Source: Ferruginibacter paludis (lineage in GTDB: Bacteria; Bacteroidota; Bacteroidia; Chitinophagales; Chitinophagaceae). Taken from it: 64,000 bases of DNA. Positions 1 to 8,081 of this stretch are shown here, piece by piece. Location: NCBI RefSeq assembly GCF_030409685.1, contig NZ_JAUFQJ010000002.1:186001-250000 (forward strand), given 5' to 3'. The translations under genes and the position numbers were made by a program. Position 1 is the first letter of the stretch, and each line of letters starts with the position of its first letter. The notes below the pieces were generated by a model that ran no database searches, had not been told where the DNA came from, and was given only the letters and a program-made list of their open reading frames with translations.

Positions 1-1
1 T

Positions 2-559
2 GTGAAGCCTCCAAAGGAGTTACCAAAACCAAAACAACCTGTAGCACCGCAAAAGAAATTAATGCCCCCAACAATTGTTGCAAATAATGTTAAGACAGAT
101 ACACTATCTGAAATTACACCGGAAGACAGAATAAGCAGTGTAAATGTTACAGGTGATCCGGCAGCACACACTCCTGTAGCACCTTCCGCTCCAGAAGGAA
201 CAGGTGAAGCGGCCACTGTGGCAATACCTGTAGCAGATAAAACAATTCCAGTTGATCATCCCGAAGTACAACCTTCTTACCCAGGCGGTATTGACGCCTT
301 GCGCAAATTTTTAGAACATAACCTGGTTAATCCTAAAGAAATGGAAGAAGGGGAAATGGTGAGTGTAAATGTAAGCTTTGTGGTAGGGTTTGATGGCAAG
401 CTACAGCGGTTTGCTGTTGTAAAAGATGGTGGGGACATTTTTAACAGGGAAGTAATAAGGGTGTTGAAAAAAATGCCCGATTGGGTTCCCGGTAAAGCAA
501 AAGGAGAAAACGTAGCAGTGAATTTTACCATTCCGATAAAGTTTGTACCTGCGGACTAA
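2..559 (+). CDS. TonB-family energy transducer, C-terminal part (5' end outside window)
   Basis: The reading frame is open to the left edge, so only the last 185 or so residues are seen; the GTG at position 2 is not taken as the true start. The visible part begins with a Pro/Lys-rich linker (KPPKELPKPKQP), typical of the periplasm-spanning stretch of TonB. It ends in a TonB C-terminal domain of about 90 residues containing YPGGIDALRKFL, a central VSFVVGFDGK and a final VNFTIPIKF. The family couples inner-membrane proton motive force, through ExbB/ExbD, to outer-membrane TonB-dependent transporters. The genes just downstream (small membrane protein, PstS-like lipoprotein, TPR protein) suggest the tail of a TonB operon distinct from the one at 20-23.7 kb. 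Confidence 0.85.
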   Translation: MKPPKELPKPKQPVAPQKKLMPPTIVANNVKTDTLSEITPEDRISSVNVTGDPAAHTPVAPSAPEGTGEAATVAIPVADKTIPVDHPEVQPSYPGGIDALRKFLEHNLVNPKEMEEGEMVSVNVSFVVGFDGKLQRFAVVKDGGDIFNREVIRVLKKMPDWVPGKAKGENVAVNFTIPIKFVPAD

Positions 560-639
560 TTATCCTTATTAATTTTGTAATTTGCCCTTCCGGCCCTTTT
601 TGATAACTTATTTAAAAACTTGCTAATTATTAATAAATT

Positions 640-897
640 ATGGCACTGGAAGAATTTGAGAACGAACCTTTATCAGAAAGGCAAAAAGGGATGATCAGGA
701 TGCGTTCCATCACTAATTACGGTATGGGTGCCTTTATGCTGCTGGCAGGTTTCTTTTTTATGTTCCCCACCCGATATACCGCCCATTTTATTGATCAGTA
801 TGATCCAACTATGATTAAAATTTTTGCGGTTGTTTGCTGGGTCTATGGTGCTTTCCGGATTTACCGGGGATATAAAAAAAACTATTTTGTAAACTAA
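640..897 (+). CDS. Small two-helix membrane protein, unknown function
   Basis: An 85-residue protein with an acidic N-terminus (ALEEFENEPLSERQKG) and two hydrophobic segments, about residues 28-46 (YGMGAFMLLAGFFFMF) and 60-78 (IKIFAVVCWVYGAFRIY), ending in a basic tail. I do not recognise a named family. Its stop codon overlaps the start of the next gene in ATGA form (ATG at 897), so the two are probably translationally coupled. The start ATG lies 80 nt after the TonB stop in an AT-rich spacer. Position between tonB and a periplasmic binding protein suggests an accessory role in the same envelope operon, but this is inferred from context only. Confidence 0.7.
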   Translation: MALEEFENEPLSERQKGMIRMRSITNYGMGAFMLLAGFFFMFPTRYTAHFIDQYDPTMIKIFAVVCWVYGAFRIYRGYKKNYFVN

Positions 898-1853
898 TGA
901 CGGTAACAATATCTAAACTGGCGGCCATAGCCTGGTGCGTTTTGCTTTGTATCATACTATCCGCACAAGGTTGCCGCCAGCCTAAGAAAAGTAAAGTATT
1001 GCTTGATACCCCAATTTCTGGAAAGATTAACATCAGTGTGGATGAATCATTTAAACCGGTGATTGATGAGGAGGTCAAAGTGTTCGAATCTGCCTATCCC
1101 AATACAACTATTAATGTGCAGTATAAGCCGGAGGCGGAGTGCCTGAAAGATATATTGAACGATTCGGCTACCAGGCTGGTAATAGTTACGCGGGGGCTGA
1201 GCAGCAAAGAAGAGCAATATTTTGCCGATACACTGGGATATGTGCCGCAGTACGACAGGATAGCAACAGATGCGGTAGCAGTAGTGGTAAATGCCAATAA
1301 CACGGATACTTTTTTTTCCGTAAAACGTTTACAGGAGCAGCTTGCGGGCAAATTGGGTAAAAGGCAACAGGTAATATTTGATGGCCTCAGCGCTACCAGC
1401 ACGGTACGCTTCGCAATCGACAGTATACTAAAAGGCAAAGTATTTGATACTGGTGTTGTAAAGGCCGTTAGAAGCAGCCAGGAGGTATTAAATTATGTGG
1501 CTTCAGATGTAAACGCAATCGGGCTTGTCGGCATCAGTTGGATTGGAAACCCCGAAGACACAGCGCAACTGAACCTGTTAAAGAAGGTAAAAATTGCGTA
1601 CGTAAGGTGTGATCAATGTGAAGATTCACCTTATGTCAAGCCTAATCAAATGGGTATCCTGACAAAGCGTTACCCGTTGATAAGAGGGTTGTATTATGTA
1701 TTAAAGGAAAATCACAACGGGCTTGGTATGGGGTTTGTTAATTTTATGCGATTTGAAAGGGGACAGCTTATTTTTAAAAGAGCCTATCTTGGTTCGAGCA
1801 AAATTGGCTTCGGTATAAGGAGCGTGAAGATTAATGAAAAATTAGTAAAATAA
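897..1853 (+). CDS. PstS-like substrate-binding lipoprotein
   Basis: A 318-residue protein with a hydrophobic signal peptide (residues 8-24) and a lipobox-like SAQGC ending at Cys 26, so likely a lipoprotein facing the periplasm. The mature part resembles the PstS/phosphate-type periplasmic binding fold: GKINISVDESFKPVIDEEV near the N-terminus, a central RIATDAVAVVVN and a C-terminal YPLIRGLYYVL, as in PBP-like domains. No PstA/B/C transporter genes are nearby, so it is probably not the binding subunit of a phosphate ABC importer here. It overlaps the preceding small gene by 1 nt and is followed closely by a TPR gene, a grouping that looks like a TonB-system accessory operon. The ligand cannot be told from sequence. 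Confidence 0.7.
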   Translation: MTVTISKLAAIAWCVLLCIILSAQGCRQPKKSKVLLDTPISGKINISVDESFKPVIDEEVKVFESAYPNTTINVQYKPEAECLKDILNDSATRLVIVTRGLSSKEEQYFADTLGYVPQYDRIATDAVAVVVNANNTDTFFSVKRLQEQLAGKLGKRQQVIFDGLSATSTVRFAIDSILKGKVFDTGVVKAVRSSQEVLNYVASDVNAIGLVGISWIGNPEDTAQLNLLKKVKIAYVRCDQCEDSPYVKPNQMGILTKRYPLIRGLYYVLKENHNGLGMGFVNFMRFERGQLIFKRAYLGSSKIGFGIRSVKINEKLVK

Positions 1854-1919
1854 TACAGAAGGTTTTTGGCAATTAGGTATAAAATTAATTATCATTGTAA
1901 AGTTTTAATTGTAACGCAA

Positions 1920-3602
1920 ATGAAAAAAATGAAATCTGGAGTGCTGCTTTTAGCTGTTTTGATGCTTTCGGTCAATTTAAAAGCACAGACGATTGATCAG
2001 GGTAAAACCTTATTGTATTACGAAAAATACAAAAGTGCTAAGGCTGCTTTTGAAAAGCTGGTTGCCGCCAATCCCAATGATGTTGACGCTGTCTACTGGC
2101 TTGGGCAGACCATGATAATGCCGGATGATAAAACAGCAAAGGACGTAGCTGACGCAAAAGCGTTATATCAAAAAACTTTACTCGCCAACAGTAACAGCCC
2201 GTTGCTGCTTGCAGGCATTGGCCACATTGAATTACTTGAGGGCAAAGATCAGGATGCAAGGAATCATTTTGAAACAGCCATCAGCCTTTCCCAGAGTAAG
2301 AGTGTACCGGTGTTAAACGCCGTGGGGTTTGCCAATGTGAATGCGAAAGATGGAGATGCTGCCTATGCTATTGACAAATTAAAAATCGCTACCGCTGTTA
2401 AAAAGATGAATGACCCGGATGTGTATGTTAACCTGGGCGATGCATACAAAAAAACCGGCGATGGCGGCCAGGCACAGATTGCCTACGAAGCGGCACTGGC
2501 GTTAAATCCAAAGTATGCCCGGGCATCTTACCGGATTGGTAAAATTTACCAAACACAGGGAGCAAATCAGGAAGAGATTTATATGAAGTATTATAATGAA
2601 GCTATAGCGAAAGATCCGGCTTATGCACCTGTTTACGAAAATTTGTACAATTTATATTATACCACAGATGTTCCGAAGTCTGCACAATACCTGGATAAAT
2701 TTCTTGCCAATACTGATGACAACCCCAAAAATTGTTATTTAAGGGCTTCTATTTTATATGCACAGGCATTGTTTGCCGACGCTTTAAAAAAAGCAGATGA
2801 ATGTATCGGCAGCGATCCTGCTCCATATCCTAAATTATTTGGTATTAAAGCATACGCTTACAATAAATTAAAAGATTCAGTTAACGCAAAAGCTTCTTTT
2901 GAAAAATATTTCCAGGCAGCCGACACCAGCATCATTGGAATGGGAGACTATTCTACCTATGCATCTGTTCTGTTGAAATTTCCCGGGAATGATTCTATTG
3001 CCGGCAAATATGTAGACAAAGCCGTAGCCCTGGATACCCTGGAAACAAACAAGGTAAATTACCTCAAATCTATGGCAGCCAGCTATGAAGCTCAGAAAAA
3101 ATATAAAGAAGCAGCGGACTGGTACAGTAAGGTTATTTCAGTAAAACGTGCTCCGGGTAAGGTGGATTTATACAACGCAGGTTTTAATTACTTCCGGGTA
3201 GCAAGTTACGATGCAGCAATAAATGTGTTTAACCAGTACAGTCAAAAATATCCGGATGATGCGTTTGGATATTATATGGCTGCAAAGTCTAAATGGGGTA
3301 TTGATTCAACTATGGCGCAGGCATTAGCAAATGCAGACTTCGAAAAAACAATTTCTGTAGGCATGGTGGATAGTGTTAAGTATAAGCCACAGGTAATTGG
3401 CAGTTACAAATACTTTGTAGCGTATTACGCCAATGTAAAAAAGGACAATGCAAAAGCAATTGAGTACTGTGATAAGATTTTATCTCTTGATCCGGCAGAC
3501 GCTGAAGCTGCAAGTAACAAAGAAGCCCTTCAGAAACCGGCAAGGCCTGCAGCACCGCCCAAAACGCCGGCGAAACCTGCTAAGCCAGCAAAAAAAAATT
3601 AG
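1920..3602 (+). CDS. Secreted tetratricopeptide-repeat protein
   Basis: A protein of about 560 residues with a clear signal peptide (MKKMKSGVLLLAVLMLSV, cleavage after LKAQ). I start it at the ATG at 1920, because the upstream in-frame candidate would add 18 residues in front of the signal peptide. The mature protein is built almost entirely of TPR-type helical pairs; clear ones include AYKKTGDGGQAQIAYEAALALNPKYARA and LPAD-type caps (LSLDPADAEAASN). The C-terminus is a Pro/Ala/Lys tail (PAAPPKTPAKPAKPAKK). TPR proteins act as scaffolds in the periplasm or at the outer membrane. As last gene before a terminator it closes the left-hand TonB-associated operon. Confidence 0.8.
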   Translation: MKKMKSGVLLLAVLMLSVNLKAQTIDQGKTLLYYEKYKSAKAAFEKLVAANPNDVDAVYWLGQTMIMPDDKTAKDVADAKALYQKTLLANSNSPLLLAGIGHIELLEGKDQDARNHFETAISLSQSKSVPVLNAVGFANVNAKDGDAAYAIDKLKIATAVKKMNDPDVYVNLGDAYKKTGDGGQAQIAYEAALALNPKYARASYRIGKIYQTQGANQEEIYMKYYNEAIAKDPAYAPVYENLYNLYYTTDVPKSAQYLDKFLANTDDNPKNCYLRASILYAQALFADALKKADECIGSDPAPYPKLFGIKAYAYNKLKDSVNAKASFEKYFQAADTSIIGMGDYSTYASVLLKFPGNDSIAGKYVDKAVALDTLETNKVNYLKSMAASYEAQKKYKEAADWYSKVISVKRAPGKVDLYNAGFNYFRVASYDAAINVFNQYSQKYPDDAFGYYMAAKSKWGIDSTMAQALANADFEKTISVGMVDSVKYKPQVIGSYKYFVAYYANVKKDNAKAIEYCDKILSLDPADAEAASNKEALQKPARPAAPPKTPAKPAKPAKKN

Positions 3603-3623
3603 AATAATTACTATAAATTATAG

Positions 3624-3661
3624 AATCCCCTGTCATTTTGCTGACGGGGGATTTTCTTTTT
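3624..3661 (+). terminator. Rho-independent terminator after TPR gene
   Basis: Inverted repeat AATCCCCTGTCA / TGACGGGGGATT (12-bp arms at 3624-3635 and 3642-3653, one G-T wobble, 6-nt loop) followed by TTCTTTTT. It starts 21 nt after the TPR stop codon and separates that operon from nuoA. Confidence 0.9.
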
Positions 3662-3672
3662 AAATGCTTAGA

Positions 3673-3707
3673 TTGTTTTTTGCTCCTGCTGCCTTATTTT
3701 TGCCATA
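3673..3707 (+). promoter_or_regulatory. nuo operon promoter, probably leaderless
   Basis: Bacteroidetes-type promoter: -33 TTG at 3673-3675, 19-bp spacer, -7 box TATTTTTG at 3695-3702 (consensus TAnnTTTG). Transcription should begin about 4-5 nt after the -7 box, on or next to the nuoA ATG at 3707, giving a leaderless mRNA. It follows directly on the terminator, as expected for a fresh transcription unit. Confidence 0.65.
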
Positions 3708-4102
3708 TGCAATTTTTTATTCTTCAAGCCAATGCAGTTAACAATGCGGGTAATTATTTTCCGATTGTGCTGCAATTAGTGTTTGCCATCGGCTTTATTG
3801 CTACAATGATGGGCTTAACACATTTTTTTGGTCCTAAAAGACATACTTCTGATAAGCTTCAAAATTTTGAAAGTGGAATCGAAATACAGGGAAATGCCCG
3901 TCAGCCGATGGCCATTAAATATTTTTTGGTAGCCATTCTGTTTGTGTTATTTGATGTGGAAGTCATCTTTTTTTATCCTTACGCGGTTAATTTCAGGGCT
4001 TTGGGGTGGAGTGGTTTTGGAGCAGTAGTGATGTTTGTAGGATTGTTTATTGCAGGGTTTATTTATATCATAAAAAAAGGAGCACTGGATTGGGAAGATT
4101 AA
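3707..4102 (+). CDS. nuoA: NADH-quinone oxidoreductase subunit A
   Basis: Membrane subunit of complex I, at the junction with the peripheral arm. 131 residues with three transmembrane helices (about 14-36, 70-92 and 97-119). The family signature is visible: FESGIEIQGNARQP on the loop after helix 1, and the acidic FDVEVIFFYPYAV in helix 2. The start is set at the ATG at 3707, because upstream in-frame codons run into the terminator hairpin and because the -7 promoter box ends 5 nt before this ATG. It is the first gene of a complete nuoA-N operon reading left to right. Confidence 0.95.
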   Translation: MQFFILQANAVNNAGNYFPIVLQLVFAIGFIATMMGLTHFFGPKRHTSDKLQNFESGIEIQGNARQPMAIKYFLVAILFVLFDVEVIFFYPYAVNFRALGWSGFGAVVMFVGLFIAGFIYIIKKGALDWED

Positions 4103-4214
4103 TAATGTGTAAAGATTTTGATTGGGAGATGGCAACATTGTTCCCCGTTTATTGTTTACTTTTTCAGGCATCAATTTTTATATTGAGCAACTTTTAAATT
4201 TTCAAATTAAGATT

Positions 4215-4775
4215 ATGCGTCCTGTACAATATAATGCAAAACTTAAAACAGTTGAACCTCCCGAAGGCATGATGGGGGATGGTTTTATGGCTACCTCGCT
4301 CGAGAAAGTAGTTGGTCTTGCACGCAAAAATTCTATCTGGCCTTTACCTTTTGCTACCTCTTGCTGTGGTATTGAATTTATGGCAACAGCCGCCAGTCAT
4401 TACGATATAGCCAGGTTTGGCGCTGAGCGCATGAGCTTCTCTCCACGTCAGTGCGATTTATTAATGGTAATGGGCACTATCTCAAAAAAAATGGGGCCTG
4501 TTTTACGCCAGGTATACCTGCAGATGGCCGAACCCCGCTGGGTTTTATCAGTGGGAGCCTGTGCCTGCAGTGGTGGGATTTTTGATACGTACTCTGTGTT
4601 GCAAGGCATTGATCAAATTATACCCGTAGATGTATATGTGCCGGGATGTCCGCCAAGGCCGGAAGCAATATTGGATGGCTTTTTAAAAATACAGGAACTG
4701 ATTGGCCAGGAAAGTTTGCGCAGAAGAACCAGTGAAAAATACAAAGACCTGTTGGAAAGTTACGGAATACAATAA
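4215..4775 (+). CDS. nuoB: NADH-quinone oxidoreductase subunit B
   Basis: Carries the terminal [4Fe-4S] cluster N2, which passes electrons to quinone. 186 residues when started at the ATG at 4215; a longer in-frame reading would add 31 non-conserved residues. The N2 ligands are all visible: tandem Cys 50-51 ([10 protein letters not shown]), Cys 116 (VGACACSGG) and Cys 145 (VPGCPPRPE), with the 65- and 29-residue spacings known for the family. Lies 112 nt after nuoA and 63 nt before nuoC. Confidence 0.96.
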   Translation: MRPVQYNAKLKTVEPPEGMMGDGFMATSLEKVVGLARKNSIWPLPFATSCCGIEFMATAASHYDIARFGAERMSFSPRQCDLLMVMGTISKKMGPVLRQVYLQMAEPRWVLSVGACACSGGIFDTYSVLQGIDQIIPVDVYVPGCPPRPEAILDGFLKIQELIGQESLRRRTSEKYKDLLESYGIQ

Positions 4776-4838
4776 ACTATCAACTGCCGGCAAGCTTTGG
4801 CCCCGGTAATTACAATAAATGTCTAAGCTAAAAGCTAC

Positions 4839-5345
4839 ATGTCCTTAACAAACGAACTGATACAGCAAAAACTTACAGATAAATTTGGTGAAGAGCTAAG
4901 AGATTGGGTACAACCTTATGGCATGCTAACCTTTACCGCCCCTAAAGACCTTAACTTAAAAATACTACAGTTTTTATTCGACGATCCTGAATTAAAATTT
5001 CAGTTTTTAACAGATTTGCAGGCGGTGCATTATCCAGCCAATAAGGGGGCAGAACTGGCAGTAGTATATCATCTTCATAACCTTACTTATAACATCCGTT
5101 TGCGCCTGAAAGTGTTTACAGATATCAATACGCCTGACGTGTACAGTGCAACTGCATTATATGCTTCCGCCAATTTTATGGAACGGGAAACATATGATTT
5201 CTTCGGCGTTAATTTTAAAGGTCATCCTAATTTAAGAAGAATATTAAACGTGGATGAAATGGATTATTTTCCAATGAGAAAAGAATTTCCACTGGAAGAC
5301 CAAACTCGTATTGATAAGGATGATGAAATGTTTGGCAGAGGATAG
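4839..5345 (+). CDS. nuoC: NADH-quinone oxidoreductase subunit C
   Basis: Peripheral-arm subunit (30-kDa homologue), 168 residues, with no cofactor. The conserved C-terminal block is present: ANFMERETYDFFGVNFKGHPNLRRIL followed by MRKEFPLED, positions about 112-155. It is separate from nuoD here, unlike the fused NuoCD of enterobacteria. No Shine-Dalgarno sequence precedes the ATG (AAAGCTAC). Confidence 0.95.
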   Translation: MSLTNELIQQKLTDKFGEELRDWVQPYGMLTFTAPKDLNLKILQFLFDDPELKFQFLTDLQAVHYPANKGAELAVVYHLHNLTYNIRLRLKVFTDINTPDVYSATALYASANFMERETYDFFGVNFKGHPNLRRILNVDEMDYFPMRKEFPLEDQTRIDKDDEMFGRG

Positions 5346-5400
5346 TTGAATTTAGTAACGACAATTGTAAATTAAAATAAAAGCCCGTTTGGGTCAGGGT

Positions 5401-6621
5401 ATGAGCGATCACATTTTATTACCGGAAGGAAGTATTGAAAAATTAACGACCACACTTAACCTTGGGCCTACTCACCCTGCCACGCATGGCGTATTTCAAA
5501 ACATACTGGAGCTGGATGGAGAACGTATTTTAAAATCTGTTTCAACTGTAGGTTATATACACCGGGCGTTTGAAAAATTGGCTGAGCGCAGACCGCTTTA
5601 CCAGATCACACCGCTTACCGACAGGTTAAACTATTGCTCTTCTCCCATTAACAATATGGGCTGGCATATTACCTGCGAAAGATTGCTGGGAGTAACATTG
5701 CCAAAGCGGGTGGATTATCTCCGCATCATTATCATGGAACTGGCAAGAATCGCAGATCACCTGATTTGTAATTCTATTGTAGGTGTTGACAGTGGCGCTT
5801 TTTCGGGATTTTTATACCTGATGCAATACCGGGAATTGATTTATGAAATTTATGAAGAAGTTTGCGGATCAAGGCTTACAACCAATATCGGCCGTATAGG
5901 CGGTTTTGAAAGAAATTTCACCAATACCGCATTTGAAAAATTAGAGAAATTTTTAGCCGAATATCCCGTGCAGTTAAAGGAGTTTGAAAAGCTGTTTAAC
6001 CGTAACCGCATCTTTATGGAGCGCACCATTGGTTGCGGCCCTATCAGTGCTGAACGTGCTTTGAACTACGGATTTACAGGCCCCAACTTAAGGGCAGCGG
6101 GGGTTGATTATGATGTCAGGGTGCATACGCCCTACAGCTCTTACGAAGATTTTGAGTTTACCATTCCTGTAGGAAAAACTGGTGATTGTTACGATCGTTT
6201 TTTAGTGCGTAATGATGAGATGTGGCAAAGTATCAGTTTAATACAACAGGCTTATAATAAAGTAAAAGAATTTAAGGGTACGGAAGCAGAGGTATTTCAT
6301 GCAGATACACCAGCTTATTACCTGCCGGAGAAGAAGGACGTGTATACCAAAATGGAAGCGCTGATCTATCATTTTAAAATAATTATGGGTGAAACAGATA
6401 TTCCTGTTGGCGAGCTCTACAGTTCAGTTGAAGGCGCCAACGGCGAACTTGGTTTTTACCTCATCAGCGACGGAGGCAGAACACCTTACAGGCTCCATTT
6501 CCGCAGACCATGTTTTATCTATTACCAGGCATTTGAAGAGTTGGTAAAAGGCGGTATGTTAAGTGATGCGGTAATTACCATGAGCAGTTTAAATTTAATT
6601 GCCGGCGAATTGGATGCGTAA
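5401..6621 (+). CDS. nuoD: NADH-quinone oxidoreductase subunit D
   Basis: 49-kDa homologue that forms the quinone cavity with NuoB. 406 residues from the ATG at 5401; an in-frame TTG 12 nt upstream is less likely. Landmarks are LGPTHPATHGV near residue 22, which includes the conserved His at the quinone site, YLQ-type DRLNYCSS, and the C-terminal ASFSNLQ-like region SSLNLIAGELDA. Related to the large subunit of NiFe hydrogenases but without the metal-binding cysteines. 55 nt after nuoC. Confidence 0.96.
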   Translation: MSDHILLPEGSIEKLTTTLNLGPTHPATHGVFQNILELDGERILKSVSTVGYIHRAFEKLAERRPLYQITPLTDRLNYCSSPINNMGWHITCERLLGVTLPKRVDYLRIIIMELARIADHLICNSIVGVDSGAFSGFLYLMQYRELIYEIYEEVCGSRLTTNIGRIGGFERNFTNTAFEKLEKFLAEYPVQLKEFEKLFNRNRIFMERTIGCGPISAERALNYGFTGPNLRAAGVDYDVRVHTPYSSYEDFEFTIPVGKTGDCYDRFLVRNDEMWQSISLIQQAYNKVKEFKGTEAEVFHADTPAYYLPEKKDVYTKMEALIYHFKIIMGETDIPVGELYSSVEGANGELGFYLISDGGRTPYRLHFRRPCFIYYQAFEELVKGGMLSDAVITMSSLNLIAGELDA

Positions 6622-6649
6622 AATAATTATGAATTAAGAATTAGCAATT

Positions 6650-7153
6650 ATGAATGTGCATTTTTCACAAGAGAAGTTAGACAAGATAAGCGAGATAATA
6701 AAGCGCTATCCTGAAGGCAAACAAAAAAGTGCCCTGTTGCCTGTACTGCACCTGGCCCAGGATACGTTCGGTGGCTGGCTGGACACGCCTGTGATGGATT
6801 ACGTAGCAACCCTGCTGCAGATAGAACCGATTGAAGTGTACGAAGTCGCCAGCTTTTACAGCATGTATAATTTAAAGCCGGTAGGAAAATATTTATTTGA
6901 AGTTTGCCAAACGGGGCCCTGCATGGTGAATGGCAGTGACAACATCATCGACTATATAAAATCAAAACTGCATATTGGTGTTGGCGAAACAACTGCAGAC
7001 GGGTTGTTCACTTTAAAAACGGTGGAATGTTTGGGAGCGTGTGGTTATGCGCCAATGATGCAATTGGGTAAAACCTACAGGGAACACCTGACAAAGGAAA
7101 AAGTAGATGCAATTGTTGAAGAGTGCAGGCAAAAGGCGGCTATCAATAATTGA
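6650..7153 (+). CDS. nuoE: NADH-quinone oxidoreductase subunit E
   Basis: 24-kDa homologue holding the [2Fe-2S] cluster N1a in the NADH-input module. 167 residues; ligands Cys 86 and Cys 91 (EVCQTGPC) and Cys 127 and Cys 131 (ECLGACGYAP) are all in place. The conserved ASFYSMYNLKPVGKY precedes the first pair. The 28-nt spacer after nuoD is made of an AT-rich ATTATGAATTAAG-like sequence. The next two genes are not complex I genes; nuoF follows them. Confidence 0.96.
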   Translation: MNVHFSQEKLDKISEIIKRYPEGKQKSALLPVLHLAQDTFGGWLDTPVMDYVATLLQIEPIEVYEVASFYSMYNLKPVGKYLFEVCQTGPCMVNGSDNIIDYIKSKLHIGVGETTADGLFTLKTVECLGACGYAPMMQLGKTYREHLTKEKVDAIVEECRQKAAINN

Positions 7154-7170
7154 TTATAAAATAAATCTTC

Positions 7171-7584
7171 ATGGAAGCAATAGTACCATACCTGAATTTT
7201 AATGGCAATGCTGCAGAGGCATTGGCATTTTATGAAAAGGCGCTGGATGGTAAAATTTTGCACCAGCAAAAATTTGGAGAATCGCCCATGCCTTCATCAG
7301 ATGCCATGAAAAATAAAATTATGCATGCTGCTTTCCAGGCAGATCAGTTGACACTGATGGTAAGTGATTGTCCTCCGGAAATGGCAGTTACTAACGGAAG
7401 CAATATCAGTCTTTCCCTGAATTTTAAAGACCCGGCATCTATTGATAAAACTTTTGCAGCATTAAGCGAAGGGGCCAATATAACAATGGAATTGCAGGAT
7501 ACTTTTTGGGGTGCAAGATTTGGAATGCTGACAGATCAATTTGGGATTAACTGGATGTTTAATCATGATAAAGAACAAAAATAA
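7171..7584 (+). CDS. VOC/PhnB-like glyoxalase-fold protein
   Basis: 137 residues of the PhnB-like (3-demethylubiquinone-9 3-methyltransferase-like, glyoxalase/VOC) family. Typical features are the N-terminal VPYLNFNGNAAEALAFYEKALDG, the central DQLTLMVSD, and the C-terminal WGARFGMLTDQFGINWMFN, which is close to the family consensus WG.RFG...D.FG..W. Members bind small molecules or metals; the reaction here is unknown. It lies 17 nt after nuoE, inside the nuo operon and on the same strand, so it should be co-transcribed with complex I. This location is unusual, but there is no direct sign of a link to NADH oxidation. Confidence 0.85.
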   Translation: MEAIVPYLNFNGNAAEALAFYEKALDGKILHQQKFGESPMPSSDAMKNKIMHAAFQADQLTLMVSDCPPEMAVTNGSNISLSLNFKDPASIDKTFAALSEGANITMELQDTFWGARFGMLTDQFGINWMFNHDKEQK

Positions 7585-7610
7585 AAGCGGGTAAGTTATA
7601 AATTAAAACA

Positions 7611-8036
7611 CTGAAATTTTTATTAACCATATTGTTGTTCACCAGTTGCTTCTCCGGATTTTCACAAATTGGCGATGAAGAAAAATTAACTGCAACTCTG
7701 AAAGAATTCCACCTGGCATTGGTCAATAAAAACACTGTTGCCATTAACCAACAAACAGACAAGGCGTTGAGTTACGGACACAGCAACGGATGGATACAAA
7801 CAAAAGCTGATTTGATAAAGGACCTGGAAAGCGGGTATATCAGTTACCAGGATATAAAGGAAGATAGTATTAGCATCACCATGAATGGCAATATGGCAAA
7901 TGTGCGTTTCCTGGGTGACTATAAGGCAACATTAAAAGGCGCTGCAAGTAATTTCAGGCTACGGGTGCTGGAAGTGTGGATTAAGAAAAGTAAGCGCTGG
8001 GTTTTATTTTCAAGGCAGGGAATCAGATTTCAGTAA
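7611..8036 (+). CDS. Secreted NTF2/DUF4440-like protein with non-ATG start
   Basis: The frame opens at 7602 after a TAA and has no ATG until deep inside the domain. A CTG at 7611 gives a convincing signal peptide (KFLLTILLFTSCFSGFSQ), so translation probably starts there (or at ATT 7602); a TTG at 7632 would remove most of that signal. The mature part, about 120 residues, resembles the DUF4440/SnoaL (NTF2-like) fold: EEKLTATLKEFHLALVNKN, then DKALSYGHSNGWIQTKADLIKDL, and a C-terminal LRVLEVWIKKSKRWVLFSRQ. Function unknown. It sits between the VOC gene and nuoF. The start looks like an ATGAAATTTTTA sequence in which A became C, so it may be a mutated or inefficient start. Confidence 0.7.
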   Translation: MKFLLTILLFTSCFSGFSQIGDEEKLTATLKEFHLALVNKNTVAINQQTDKALSYGHSNGWIQTKADLIKDLESGYISYQDIKEDSISITMNGNMANVRFLGDYKATLKGAASNFRLRVLEVWIKKSKRWVLFSRQGIRFQ

Positions 8037-8057
8037 AGCAATAAATCAATCATAAAC

Positions 8058-8081
8058 AAATCTCCTGAAGGGGAATGGGCT
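8058..8081 (+). repeat. Short CCTGAAGGGG element abutting nuoF start
   Basis: AAATCTCCTGAAGGGGAAT followed by GGGCT ends right at the nuoF ATG. A near copy stands in the same place before nuoL (13397-13421). The core CCT-GAA-GGGG is an imperfect inverted repeat. Possibly a small dispersed intergenic element that supplies the translation start context. Confidence 0.45.

Noticed and set aside
897-1853. Phosphate importer binding subunit (functional PstS)
   Set aside because: No PstC/A/B genes nearby and a TonB-type neighbourhood; the label is kept as PstS-like only.
1866-1919. Upstream start of the TPR protein
   Set aside because: It would put 18 residues before a good signal peptide; the ATG at 1920 fits better.
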